Shown piece after piece: positions 54,427 to 62,969 of a stretch of DNA of 64,000 nt (the stretch's first letter is position 1; the number at the start of each line of letters is the position of its first letter). The stretch covers positions 26,692-90,691 of the forward strand of contig JAPLGP010000029.1 of the NCBI GenBank assembly GCA_026390075.1, read 5' to 3'. The notes beneath the pieces are model-generated. The model did not search any database. It was not told where the DNA came from and saw only the letters and a list, made by a program, of their open reading frames with translations. Made by a program: the position numbers and the translations under genes. The DNA is from Campylobacterales bacterium (GTDB lineage Bacteria > Campylobacterota > Campylobacteria > Campylobacterales > Sulfurimonadaceae).

Positions 54427-56523
54427 TTATGATGCAATTTCTTGCTGTTGTATCAACGCATCATCACATTTTGGACAGTATTCATGTTCTCCTGCGATAT
54501 ATCCATGTTTTGGACACACGGAAAAGAGCGGAGTGATAGTGATGTAGGGAAGTCTGAAATTTGTGATGACATTTTTCACAAGTTTGCGACAAGCCTCAGC
54601 AGAACTTACTTGCTCTTGCATGTAAAGATGTAGCACCGTTCCGCCAGTGTATTTGCACTGTAAATCATCTTGAAGTGTGAGGGCTTCAAACGGGTCATCT
54701 GTCAAATCTACTGGAATTTGTGAAGAGTTTGTATAATAAATATTTTCATCCATTCCAGCTTGAAGTATAGAATCACCATATCTTTTCTTGTCTTCTTTGG
54801 CAAATCTGTAAGTTGTTCCCTCTGCAGGAGTCGCTTCAAGGTTATAAAGGTTTCCACTCTCTTCTTGAAATTCAACCATTTTATCTCTCATATGATTTAA
54901 AATTTCAGTGGCAAACGCTATTCCTTTGGGCGAACTAATATCATAAGTTTCACTCGTGAAATTTCGTATCATCTCATTCATTCCATTTACGCCTATTGTT
55001 GAAAAGTGATTTCTAAATCCTGGTAAATATCTTTTCGTGTAAGGAAAAAGACCTTTATCAAACATCTCTTGGATGAAGACTCTCTTTTTTTCTAAGGTTG
55101 ATTTTGCATGATTCATTAACTCATCAATTCGAAGCATAAGAGCCTCTTTATCACCCTTATGTAAAAATCCAAGTCTTGCCATATTGAGCGTTACCACGCC
55201 GATACTTCCCGTCATCTCCGCACTACCAAAAAGTCCACCTCCTCGTTTTAGTAACTCCCTTAAATCAAGTTGGAGTCTGCAACACATACTTCTTACATGC
55301 CCAGGTTTATAGGCTTCTTCATTAGGAACTAAGTCTCCATTATCGCCTCTTTTATACTGACTTCCTATAAAATTCTGAAAGTAGGATGAGCCAATTTTTG
55401 CGGTGTTTTCAAATAAAACATCTGTATTTTCTCCATACCAGTCAAAATCTTCCGTAATGTTTACTGTTGGGATAGGAAAGGTAAAAGGTTGCCCAGTTTT
55501 GTCTCCCTCTGTCATGATTTCATAGTACGCTTTGTTGATTTGATTCATTTCGCTTTGAAAATGTTTATAGGTCATGTCTTCAAGTCGTTTACATCCTCTT
55601 TTATTTGCTTCTTCTATAAGTTCACTATCGAAACTATCTTTGAGTAAGTGGAGTTGTTTTCTAGTAGGAATTTGATTTTTCAAATCATCAGGCACAGTCC
55701 AGTCAATAGTGATGTTTGTAAAAGGAGACTGTCCCCATCTTGCAGGAACATTAAGGTTGTAAATAAAGCTACGCACAGCTTTTTTTATCTCTTTATAAGA
55801 TAATTTATCTCTAAAAACATAAGGTGCTAAATAGGTGTCAAAGGATGAAAAAGCCTGTGCTCCAGCCCACTCACTCTGAAGTATTCCTAAAAAGTTTGCC
55901 ATCTGTCCAAGTGCTTCACGAAAATGTTTTGGTGCATCACTCTCAACTCTTCCTCGCACACCGTTAAACCCTTCATCCAGAAGAACTCTTAAGCTCCATC
56001 CAGCACAATATCCAGTTAAACAATCAAGGTCATGGATGTGATAATCACCATTTCTATGTGCATAACCTTCCTCTTTTGAGTAAATTTTATCGAGCCAGTA
56101 GTTTGCTATAACTTTTCCAGCTGTGTTATTTACAAGACCTGCATTTGAGTAACCAGTATTTGAATTTGCTTTGATTCTCCAGTCACTTCCATTAATGTAC
56201 TCTTCGATTGTTTGCGTAGAATTGATATAAGTCGTATCTATTTCTAATACGCTATCTCTTTGCATTTTGTGCATGTGGCGGTAGAGTATAAAAGAGCGCA
56301 TGACATCAAAATATCTTGCTTTGTATAACTCTTTTTCTATTAAATCTTGAATATCTTCGACAGCTATGACTCTTTTGTTTTTTAGTTTTTCTAGTACATT
56401 GAAAAATATTGAATTATCATAAGTTATATGTTCGCTATTAAAAGCTTTTTTAATTGCATCTTCTATCTTAAATGCAGCAAACTCTTTACTCGTTCCATCT
56501 CTTTTTAAAATGCTCTGAATCAT
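54427..56523 (-). CDS. nrdD: Anaerobic ribonucleoside-triphosphate reductase, catalytic part
   Basis: NrdD reduces ribonucleotides without oxygen. The 698-residue protein starts with an ATP-cone regulatory domain (MIQSILKRDGTSKEF), followed by the catalytic barrel, with HIHDLDCLTGYC and MCCRLQLDLREL among recognisable parts. The C-terminal zinc site has Cys670, His673, Cys683 and Cys686 (CPKHG, CPKCDD), and the protein stops 12 residues later. The radical glycine segment that should come next is missing and is found in the 54-aa ORF at 54127-54291. It shares its leader with the divergent glucan cluster. Confidence 0.94.
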   Translation of the reverse strand: MIQSILKRDGTSKEFAAFKIEDAIKKAFNSEHITYDNSIFFNVLEKLKNKRVIAVEDIQDLIEKELYKARYFDVMRSFILYRHMHKMQRDSVLEIDTTYINSTQTIEEYINGSDWRIKANSNTGYSNAGLVNNTAGKVIANYWLDKIYSKEEGYAHRNGDYHIHDLDCLTGYCAGWSLRVLLDEGFNGVRGRVESDAPKHFREALGQMANFLGILQSEWAGAQAFSSFDTYLAPYVFRDKLSYKEIKKAVRSFIYNLNVPARWGQSPFTNITIDWTVPDDLKNQIPTRKQLHLLKDSFDSELIEEANKRGCKRLEDMTYKHFQSEMNQINKAYYEIMTEGDKTGQPFTFPIPTVNITEDFDWYGENTDVLFENTAKIGSSYFQNFIGSQYKRGDNGDLVPNEEAYKPGHVRSMCCRLQLDLRELLKRGGGLFGSAEMTGSIGVVTLNMARLGFLHKGDKEALMLRIDELMNHAKSTLEKKRVFIQEMFDKGLFPYTKRYLPGFRNHFSTIGVNGMNEMIRNFTSETYDISSPKGIAFATEILNHMRDKMVEFQEESGNLYNLEATPAEGTTYRFAKEDKKRYGDSILQAGMDENIYYTNSSQIPVDLTDDPFEALTLQDDLQCKYTGGTVLHLYMQEQVSSAEACRKLVKNVITNFRLPYITITPLFSVCPKHGYIAGEHEYCPKCDDALIQQQEIAS

Positions 56524-56587
56524 CTGTTTTCCTAAACTATTTTGGCGTAGTTTATAGAAATGTGAATTAAGAGCGTATAATAAAATG

Positions 56588-56606
56588 TGTCACGACAATG
56601 TCACGA
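56588..56606. promoter_or_regulatory. Direct repeats in the nrdD/glucan divergent region
   Basis: TGTCACGA occurs at 56588-56595 and 56599-56606, an 11-base period that puts both on one DNA face, between the divergent nrdD and GT35-like starts. This suggests a regulator site, but it does not look like the NrdR box consensus. No matching regulator is in the window. Confidence 0.35.
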
Positions 56607-56637
56607 GAAAAATAGATTTTATCTGATTATTTCGTGC

Positions 56638-56643
56638 TATAAT
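56638..56643 (+). promoter_or_regulatory. -10 element of the glucan cluster
   Basis: TATAAT lies about 45 bases before the TTG start at 56689. The transcript probably covers all four genes to the right edge. Confidence 0.5.
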
Positions 56644-56688
56644 TTAGTCATAAATTTGCAAAAGACAAGTATCTAAAGGAAAAAAAGA

Positions 56689-58329
56689 TTGAAATTACAT
56701 AGTTATCATATTGACCAAAAATATAAGACGAGTGTTGCTTACTTTTCGATGGAGTTTGCTATACATCAGGGGTTAAAGATTTATTCTGGTGGATTGGGGT
56801 TTTTAGCTGGTTCTCATTTGCGCAGTGCGTATGATTTACATCAAAATACAATTGGTATCGGTATATTGTGGAGTTTCGGTTATTACGACCAAGGGCGTAA
56901 GTCAGATGGTAGTTTAAATGCCGAGTTTATTAGAAAACATTACTACTTCTTAGAAGATTTAGACATTACGGTAAAAGTTAAAATTCATTCTGAAGATGTG
57001 TATATAAAAGCATGGTTACTGCCGCCTGATGTTTTTGGTACGGCTCCACTTATACTACTCTCAACAGATATTGAAGAAAATAATTTTTTAGCGCGTACAA
57101 TCACGCATAAACTTTATGATGCAAATGAAGAGACGCGTATATCTCAAGAGATAGTTCTTGGAATTGGCGGTGTGAAAGTTCTCGATGCACTTAACCATAA
57201 AGTAGATATGTACCATATGAATGAAGGACATGCCTTACCAATGGTATATGAACTTTATGCACAACATAAAGATATAGATGAGATTAGAAAAAAAGTTATT
57301 TTTACAACACACACACCAGAAGATGCTGGGAATGAAAAGCACAATATATATCTACTTCATAAATTTGGCTTTTTCAATGGTTTATCTATAGAAGAAGTGC
57401 GTCAAATTACGATGATAAATGATGATGATTTTTCACTTACTGTAGGTGCTCTGCGAGCAGCAAAAATTTCAAATGCAGTTTCAAGGTTTCATGGCGAAGT
57501 ATCAAACCGCATGTGGAAAGATTGCACGGGTAAGTCAGAGATTATCTATATTACAAATGCACAAAATCGCCGTTTTTGGACAGATAGAGGAATGCTGAAT
57601 GCCTTTGATGCACATGAAGATTATGAACTCATTGCTAGAAAAAAACATTTAAAACGCCAATTATTTGATGTTGTAGCGGATCAAACAGGACAGATGTTTG
57701 ACCCTGAGGTGCTTACGATAGTTTGGGCTAGACGCTTTGCAGAGTACAAGCGACCAGGGCTTTTGAAACAAGATTTTGAGCGATTTAAAAAAATGATTTC
57801 CAGAGTAGATTATCCAGTCCAAATAATTTGGGCGGGGAAGCCTTACCCTTTTGATACAAATGCTATCAATAGTTTTAATGAACTTATTCATTTGAGTAGT
57901 CAGTTTAAAAATATAGCCGTTTTGATTGGATATGAACTTGAACTCTCTCGCATACTTAAAAAAGGAAGTGATGTTTGGCTTAACACACCACGCGTTTCAA
58001 GAGAAGCGAGTGGTACAAGTGGAATGAGTGCAAGTATGAATGGTTCAGTGCATCTCTCCACTGATGATGGATGGCATCCAGAGTTTGCAAAAGATGGCGT
58101 AAACTCTTTTACAATACCTCCTGTTGATAGCTCTTTATCCATAGAACAACAAGATCATGAAGACAATAAAAATCTTTTAGATATCATAGAACATAAAATT
58201 ATTCCACTCTATTATGATGAACCTAAAGAGTGGATAAAAATTGTTAAAAATGCAATGTCAGATGTTATTCCAGCCTTTGATTCAGGGCGAATGGTGCATG
58301 AATACTATGTTAAGATGTATGATGTATAA
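56689..58329 (+). CDS. GT35-family alpha-glucan phosphorylase homologue lacking the PLP lysine
   Basis: This 546-residue protein is a short alpha-glucan phosphorylase-type enzyme, starting at TTG 56689 with AAAGGAAAA upstream. Sequences YFSMEFAIHQGLKIYSGGLG, HMNEGHALPM, TTHTPEDAGN and WARRFAEYKRPGLL match short GT35 enzymes of Thermus type. At the PLP site, active members read EASGTSGMKAALNG with the cofactor lysine. Here the sequence reads EASGTSGMSASMNG, with Ser447 at the lysine position. Without PLP it cannot work as a normal phosphorylase. It may be a lectin-like or transferase variant. It heads the glucan cluster with the fusion and two GH57 genes. Confidence 0.87.
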   Translation: MKLHSYHIDQKYKTSVAYFSMEFAIHQGLKIYSGGLGFLAGSHLRSAYDLHQNTIGIGILWSFGYYDQGRKSDGSLNAEFIRKHYYFLEDLDITVKVKIHSEDVYIKAWLLPPDVFGTAPLILLSTDIEENNFLARTITHKLYDANEETRISQEIVLGIGGVKVLDALNHKVDMYHMNEGHALPMVYELYAQHKDIDEIRKKVIFTTHTPEDAGNEKHNIYLLHKFGFFNGLSIEEVRQITMINDDDFSLTVGALRAAKISNAVSRFHGEVSNRMWKDCTGKSEIIYITNAQNRRFWTDRGMLNAFDAHEDYELIARKKHLKRQLFDVVADQTGQMFDPEVLTIVWARRFAEYKRPGLLKQDFERFKKMISRVDYPVQIIWAGKPYPFDTNAINSFNELIHLSSQFKNIAVLIGYELELSRILKKGSDVWLNTPRVSREASGTSGMSASMNGSVHLSTDDGWHPEFAKDGVNSFTIPPVDSSLSIEQQDHEDNKNLLDIIEHKIIPLYYDEPKEWIKIVKNAMSDVIPAFDSGRMVHEYYVKMYDV

Positions 58330-58420
58330 AAAGTAAGTATTTTGTTTTTTTGAGTTAAAAGAGTTACAAATAAGGTCAAGAGATAATTTTTAAATTTAAT
58401 TCATAAAAAGGGATGTATAA

Positions 58421-60928
58421 ATGAAAGCAGTAGTACTAGCAGGTGGATTTGGTACAAGAATTCAGCCATTAACAAATTCATGTCCAAAACCAATGTTGCC
58501 AATCATAAATAGACCGATGATGGAACATACGATGATGGCGTTAAAAAATCTTGGAATAAAAGATTTTATTATTCTTCTTTATTTTAAACCAGAGGTTATA
58601 GAAGATTATTTTGGTGATGGAAGCAAATTTGGTATCAATATTTCTTACATCATTCCAGATGATGATTATGGTACGGCTGGCGCAGTAAAACTTGCACAAG
58701 AGTTAATAGGGGATGAAAATTTTATTATTATTAGCGGTGACCTTGTAACAGATTTTGAGTTTGAAAAAATATTTGCTTCTCATAAAGAGCGTCAAGCAAA
58801 GTTAACCATAACACTGACTTCTGTTAAAAATCCTCTTCAGTTTGGTGTTGTAATTGCAAATGAAGATGGAAAAATTGAAAAATTTTTAGAAAAACCAAGC
58901 TGGGGTGAGGTTTTTAGTGACACAATAAATACAGGTATTTATATTATAGAACCAGAAATATTAGATTATATTCCTAGCAATACAAATTATGATTTTGCAA
59001 AAGATTTATTTCCACTTTTAATGAAAAAGGATATCGACTTAAACGGTTATAGCTTATCTGGATATTGGAGAGATGTCGGAAATCCTGAGAGTTATAGAGA
59101 AGTGTATGATGATATTTTGAGCGGCAGAGTAGATTTTAATTTTGGTAGTGATGAAAAAGTTTTTCCTGATGGCATACTTTATGGTGGCAAAGAGTATGAA
59201 CAACTCAGTGGGATTGAAATATTAGGAAAAGTAGTTTTAGGAAAAAATGTAACTATCGGAAAGTGGGTTAAACTTCATAATGTAGTTATTGGCGACAATA
59301 CTGTAATCGGCGACTTTTGTAAAATAAGAAACACAGTAATATGGAATGACACAACGATAGGAAATGATGTAGCACTTGATAGCTGTGTTATCTGTAACAA
59401 TGTTTCTATTGGAAATAACACCCAAGCCAAAGCTGGTATGATTTTGGCGGAAGGGTGTGAGATAGGTATGTTGGTATCTGTAGATAAAGATATTACTATC
59501 TGGCCTAACAAAGTTATAGATAGTGCATCTATTGTCACAAATAATGTAATTTGGGGAACTAAATATAAAAATTCTATCTTTGAAAATGGGGTAGTATCGG
59601 GTATTAGCAATGTTGAACTTTCATGTGAAATGACAACAAAACTGGCAGAAGCGTTCTCTTCTCAACTTCCAATTGGAAGTAAAATTTATGTTGCAAGAGA
59701 TTATCATAAAAGTTCAAGAATGCTTAAACGGGCATTTTTGGGTGGAATTTTGGCTTCGGGTGTAGATGTTATAGATTTGCGTTCTTTCCCCTCTTCGGTA
59801 ATGCGATATAACTTAGCTGCGAATGATATGATTGTCGCTGGGGTTCATTTTAGACAACATATTGAAGATCCTGCAAGTACTAAAATTGTATTTTTTAATG
59901 AAGATGGATTGGAAATAAATTCAAGTATGGCAAAAAACATAGAAAAAGCATTTTTTAAAGAAGAGTTTAGAAGAGTCAATTATAGAGAAATTGGTGAAAT
60001 TTTTGAAACGCAACATAATCATAATGAGTGCATGAGTTACAAAAAGTTTATTGAGAATAAAATTGATAAAGAGGTTCTTAGTAAAAAACAGTTTCACATC
60101 ATAGTTGACCTTATGTTTGGTGGAACAGCAGAGATATTTCCAAAAATTTTAAATATTTTACAAATAAATAACATTGTTTTAAATGCCTATGCGGATGAGC
60201 GAAGATTAGGAAATATACAAAGTGTAGTAAAACGCTCAAAAAAAGAGGTTTCAGCTATTATAAAGAGTCTCAATTTAGATATTGGACTTATGATTTATCC
60301 AAATAACCAAACGCTTACAATCATAACAGATGAGGGTAAAGTTCTAGAGAAAGAAATGGCACTTTTTGCAATTCTCTATCTTATGAACAAAGAAAATAAA
60401 CAAGTAAAACAAAAAGTTCTTTTGCCAACATGGGCGCCTGATATCATGGATGCAACATTTGAAAATCTTGAGATAGAACGCGGTAAATCTTTAGAATATA
60501 AAGCATCTAAATTAAAAGAGTATGATTTAATTGCTACTGTCGATGGAAATTTTGCTTTTACGGAGTTTACTCTTCATCATGATTCTATGTTTGCTGGTCT
60601 AAAAATCATTGAATTACTTATCAAACATGATTTGAAACTCTCAGAGATTGTGAATCAGATTGAAAATTTTTACTATAGTTATACAAAAGTTCCATGTATT
60701 CAAGCTCTTAAGGGAACGATGATGCGTAAATTCTTAGAAGATGCCAAAAATAAAGAGTCCTCTTCTTTAGATGGTGTGAAAATATGGACAGATAAACATG
60801 ATTGGATACTTATGATACCTGATCAGTATGAAGATGCACTTAACCTTTACATACAAGCAAAAAGTAAAACAAGCGGTGAAGCACTTTATGAGATGTATAG
60901 AGCAAAAATAGAAGAGTGGTCAAAATAA
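58421..60928 (+). CDS. Nucleotidyltransferase-phosphomannomutase fusion with degenerate mutase half
   Basis: This 835-residue protein has an N-terminal sugar-phosphate nucleotidyltransferase (AGGFGTRIQPLTNSCPKPM, about 8-26), a left-handed beta-helix (hexapeptide repeats, about 240-375) and a phosphohexomutase-like C-terminal half. The transferase may make GDP-mannose or a related NDP-sugar. In the mutase half, the phosphoserine loop TASHNP is replaced by AGVHFRQHIEDPAST, and the metal loop DGDxDR is replaced by IYPNNQT, so it should be inactive as a mutase. Such fusions are annotated as mannose-1-phosphate guanylyltransferase; the pairing with glucan enzymes suggests regulation or sugar-nucleotide supply. 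Confidence 0.85.
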   Translation: MKAVVLAGGFGTRIQPLTNSCPKPMLPIINRPMMEHTMMALKNLGIKDFIILLYFKPEVIEDYFGDGSKFGINISYIIPDDDYGTAGAVKLAQELIGDENFIIISGDLVTDFEFEKIFASHKERQAKLTITLTSVKNPLQFGVVIANEDGKIEKFLEKPSWGEVFSDTINTGIYIIEPEILDYIPSNTNYDFAKDLFPLLMKKDIDLNGYSLSGYWRDVGNPESYREVYDDILSGRVDFNFGSDEKVFPDGILYGGKEYEQLSGIEILGKVVLGKNVTIGKWVKLHNVVIGDNTVIGDFCKIRNTVIWNDTTIGNDVALDSCVICNNVSIGNNTQAKAGMILAEGCEIGMLVSVDKDITIWPNKVIDSASIVTNNVIWGTKYKNSIFENGVVSGISNVELSCEMTTKLAEAFSSQLPIGSKIYVARDYHKSSRMLKRAFLGGILASGVDVIDLRSFPSSVMRYNLAANDMIVAGVHFRQHIEDPASTKIVFFNEDGLEINSSMAKNIEKAFFKEEFRRVNYREIGEIFETQHNHNECMSYKKFIENKIDKEVLSKKQFHIIVDLMFGGTAEIFPKILNILQINNIVLNAYADERRLGNIQSVVKRSKKEVSAIIKSLNLDIGLMIYPNNQTLTIITDEGKVLEKEMALFAILYLMNKENKQVKQKVLLPTWAPDIMDATFENLEIERGKSLEYKASKLKEYDLIATVDGNFAFTEFTLHHDSMFAGLKIIELLIKHDLKLSEIVNQIENFYYSYTKVPCIQALKGTMMRKFLEDAKNKESSSLDGVKIWTDKHDWILMIPDQYEDALNLYIQAKSKTSGEALYEMYRAKIEEWSK

Positions 60929-60932
60929 TACA

Positions 60933-62960
60933 ATGAGCAAAACAATGAAGCTCTCTTTTTTATGGCATATGCACCAACCTGATTACAGAGATGCTGATGG
61001 TGTTATGAAGATGCCATGGGTTTTTCTACATGCGATAAAAGATTATTATGATATGCCTTGGACACTCTCTTTATTTCCTACACTTAGAGCAACATTCAAC
61101 CTTACCCCATCTTTAATTGAGCAGTTAAGACTCTATAGTGAACCTCTAAAATATGATTATTTTTTACAACTTTGGAGTAAACATCCATCCGAACTCTCAT
61201 TTGCTGAGAGAGAGTGGGTGATTAAAATCTGTAAATCTCCAAACTATGAGACTATGATTCATCCAATGCCTCGTTTTGCTGAACTTTATGCTCTTGAATC
61301 ACTTGATGATGAGCAGTTTTTGGATTTGCAAATGCAGTTTATGCTCTCTTGGTGTGGTAATTATCTGCGTCAAAATAGTGAAGTCATAAAAAGTATGTTT
61401 ATTCAAGAGAGAGATTATGCTTTTGCTGATAAAGCTCGTTTGTTAAATACGCTTACAACTTTTGTAGGCGAGATACTTCCCTACTATAAAACTTTGTTGC
61501 AAAGCGGAGTTATATCTGTCTCTACAACACCTTATTTTCACCCGATATTGCCACTTCTCATAGATATGGATAATGTACAAAAAGCAAATATTCACACGAA
61601 GCCTCCACAAAATGCTCTCTCTTTTAAAGCCGATGCCATAGAACATGTGAGAAGAGCAATCGCACTCTATAAAGAGACTTTTGATACAGACCCCATTGGC
61701 TTTTGGCCAGCAGAGGGAGCGGTGGATGAAGAGAGCGTCAAGATTTATAAAAATGAGGGTATAAAATGGATTGCAACAGATGAAGCTATTCTTTTTAAAT
61801 CTCTTCATAACACATCAAGAGACAACCTCTATAAACTTTATAATTATGATGGACTTTGTGTTGCTTTTCGTGACCATGGAATAAGTGATTTATTAGGATT
61901 TGATTATAGATTTAAGCCTTCAGATGAAGCTACAGAACATTTTGTCCATACAATTAAATCTATCGCTTTTGATGATGAAGATACGACACTCTTTATTATA
62001 CTTGATGGAGAAAACGCTTGGGAATATTATCCACAAAACGCGTATCCATTTTTTACACAACTTTATGAAAAACTTTCAAATCTCTCTTGGTGTGAAAGCG
62101 TTCGTATGGATGATTTACTTCATGATGAGGTTGCACCACTTCATACACTAAGCCCTGGAAGCTGGATAGGTGGCGATTTTTCGACATGGAGTGGGCATGT
62201 GGAAAAAAATCGTGCATGGGAATTTCTCTTTCAAACACGCCGAGATGTAGATAATTATACGCATGAGATAAATGAACAAAATGCAAAACTCATAGAAAAT
62301 CATTTTTTAGCAGCCGAGTGCAGTGACTGGTTTTGGTGGTATGGGGATGATCATTTTACAGATTTTGCTATGGAATTTGATGCTCTTTTTAGAAAACATC
62401 TTATAAGTATCTATCATCTTTTAAACATGCAACCTCCAGCGGATTTGTTTGAACCTATCATAAAACACAAAAGTACAGCCTCTTTTATGGTACAACCACA
62501 GGCACCTATTTATCCAAAAATTGATGGAAAGTTTTCTTCATTTTTTGAATGGATTGGATGTGGTGTTATCGATGAGAGCCGCCTTTTTTCTACGATGGAC
62601 AGAGCGCGTGGACCTATTCAAACAATTCGTTATGGACATAATGAAACTATGGTTTTTGTAGCTTTTTATGGAGATATTATTCACTTAGAGAAAGAAAAAA
62701 TCACTGTAAATATTATTATTGAAGAGTTATCAGAAGTAGTTTCGTTGAAGTTAAATCAAGAAAAATATCCACATGCCATAATAATGCAAGTAGAGAGTAG
62801 TTTTGAAATTGCTTTGCCAAAAACAATGTTTGCAAAATTACAAAAAGTACATTTGCGTTTTGAGATTGAAGAAGATAAAAAGATTATTCAAACTCTTCCT
62901 GGATTTGGCGCGCTTGAAGTGCAATTAAATGAAGATTACAGCTCTGTCTGGTTTATTTAG
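60933..62960 (+). CDS. GH57 family glucan-active enzyme
   Basis: This 675-residue protein is a glycoside hydrolase family 57 enzyme. The first motif is FLWHMHQPDYRD, the nucleophile Glu261 is in FWPAEGAVDE and the acid Asp358 in ILDGENAWEYY, so both catalytic residues are present. GH57 includes amylopullulanase, alpha-amylase and branching enzymes. The start is four bases after the previous stop. Dispersed-word copies at 62194 and 62769 write GHVEK and YPHAI. Confidence 0.9.
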   Translation: MSKTMKLSFLWHMHQPDYRDADGVMKMPWVFLHAIKDYYDMPWTLSLFPTLRATFNLTPSLIEQLRLYSEPLKYDYFLQLWSKHPSELSFAEREWVIKICKSPNYETMIHPMPRFAELYALESLDDEQFLDLQMQFMLSWCGNYLRQNSEVIKSMFIQERDYAFADKARLLNTLTTFVGEILPYYKTLLQSGVISVSTTPYFHPILPLLIDMDNVQKANIHTKPPQNALSFKADAIEHVRRAIALYKETFDTDPIGFWPAEGAVDEESVKIYKNEGIKWIATDEAILFKSLHNTSRDNLYKLYNYDGLCVAFRDHGISDLLGFDYRFKPSDEATEHFVHTIKSIAFDDEDTTLFIILDGENAWEYYPQNAYPFFTQLYEKLSNLSWCESVRMDDLLHDEVAPLHTLSPGSWIGGDFSTWSGHVEKNRAWEFLFQTRRDVDNYTHEINEQNAKLIENHFLAAECSDWFWWYGDDHFTDFAMEFDALFRKHLISIYHLLNMQPPADLFEPIIKHKSTASFMVQPQAPIYPKIDGKFSSFFEWIGCGVIDESRLFSTMDRARGPIQTIRYGHNETMVFVAFYGDIIHLEKEKITVNIIIEELSEVVSLKLNQEKYPHAIIMQVESSFEIALPKTMFAKLQKVHLRFEIEEDKKIIQTLPGFGALEVQLNEDYSSVWFI

Positions 62961-62969
62961 GAGTTAATT

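Noticed and set aside
56588..56606. NrdR box for nrdD regulation
   Set aside because: The TGTCACGA direct repeats do not match the NrdR inverted consensus, so they are listed only as possible sites.
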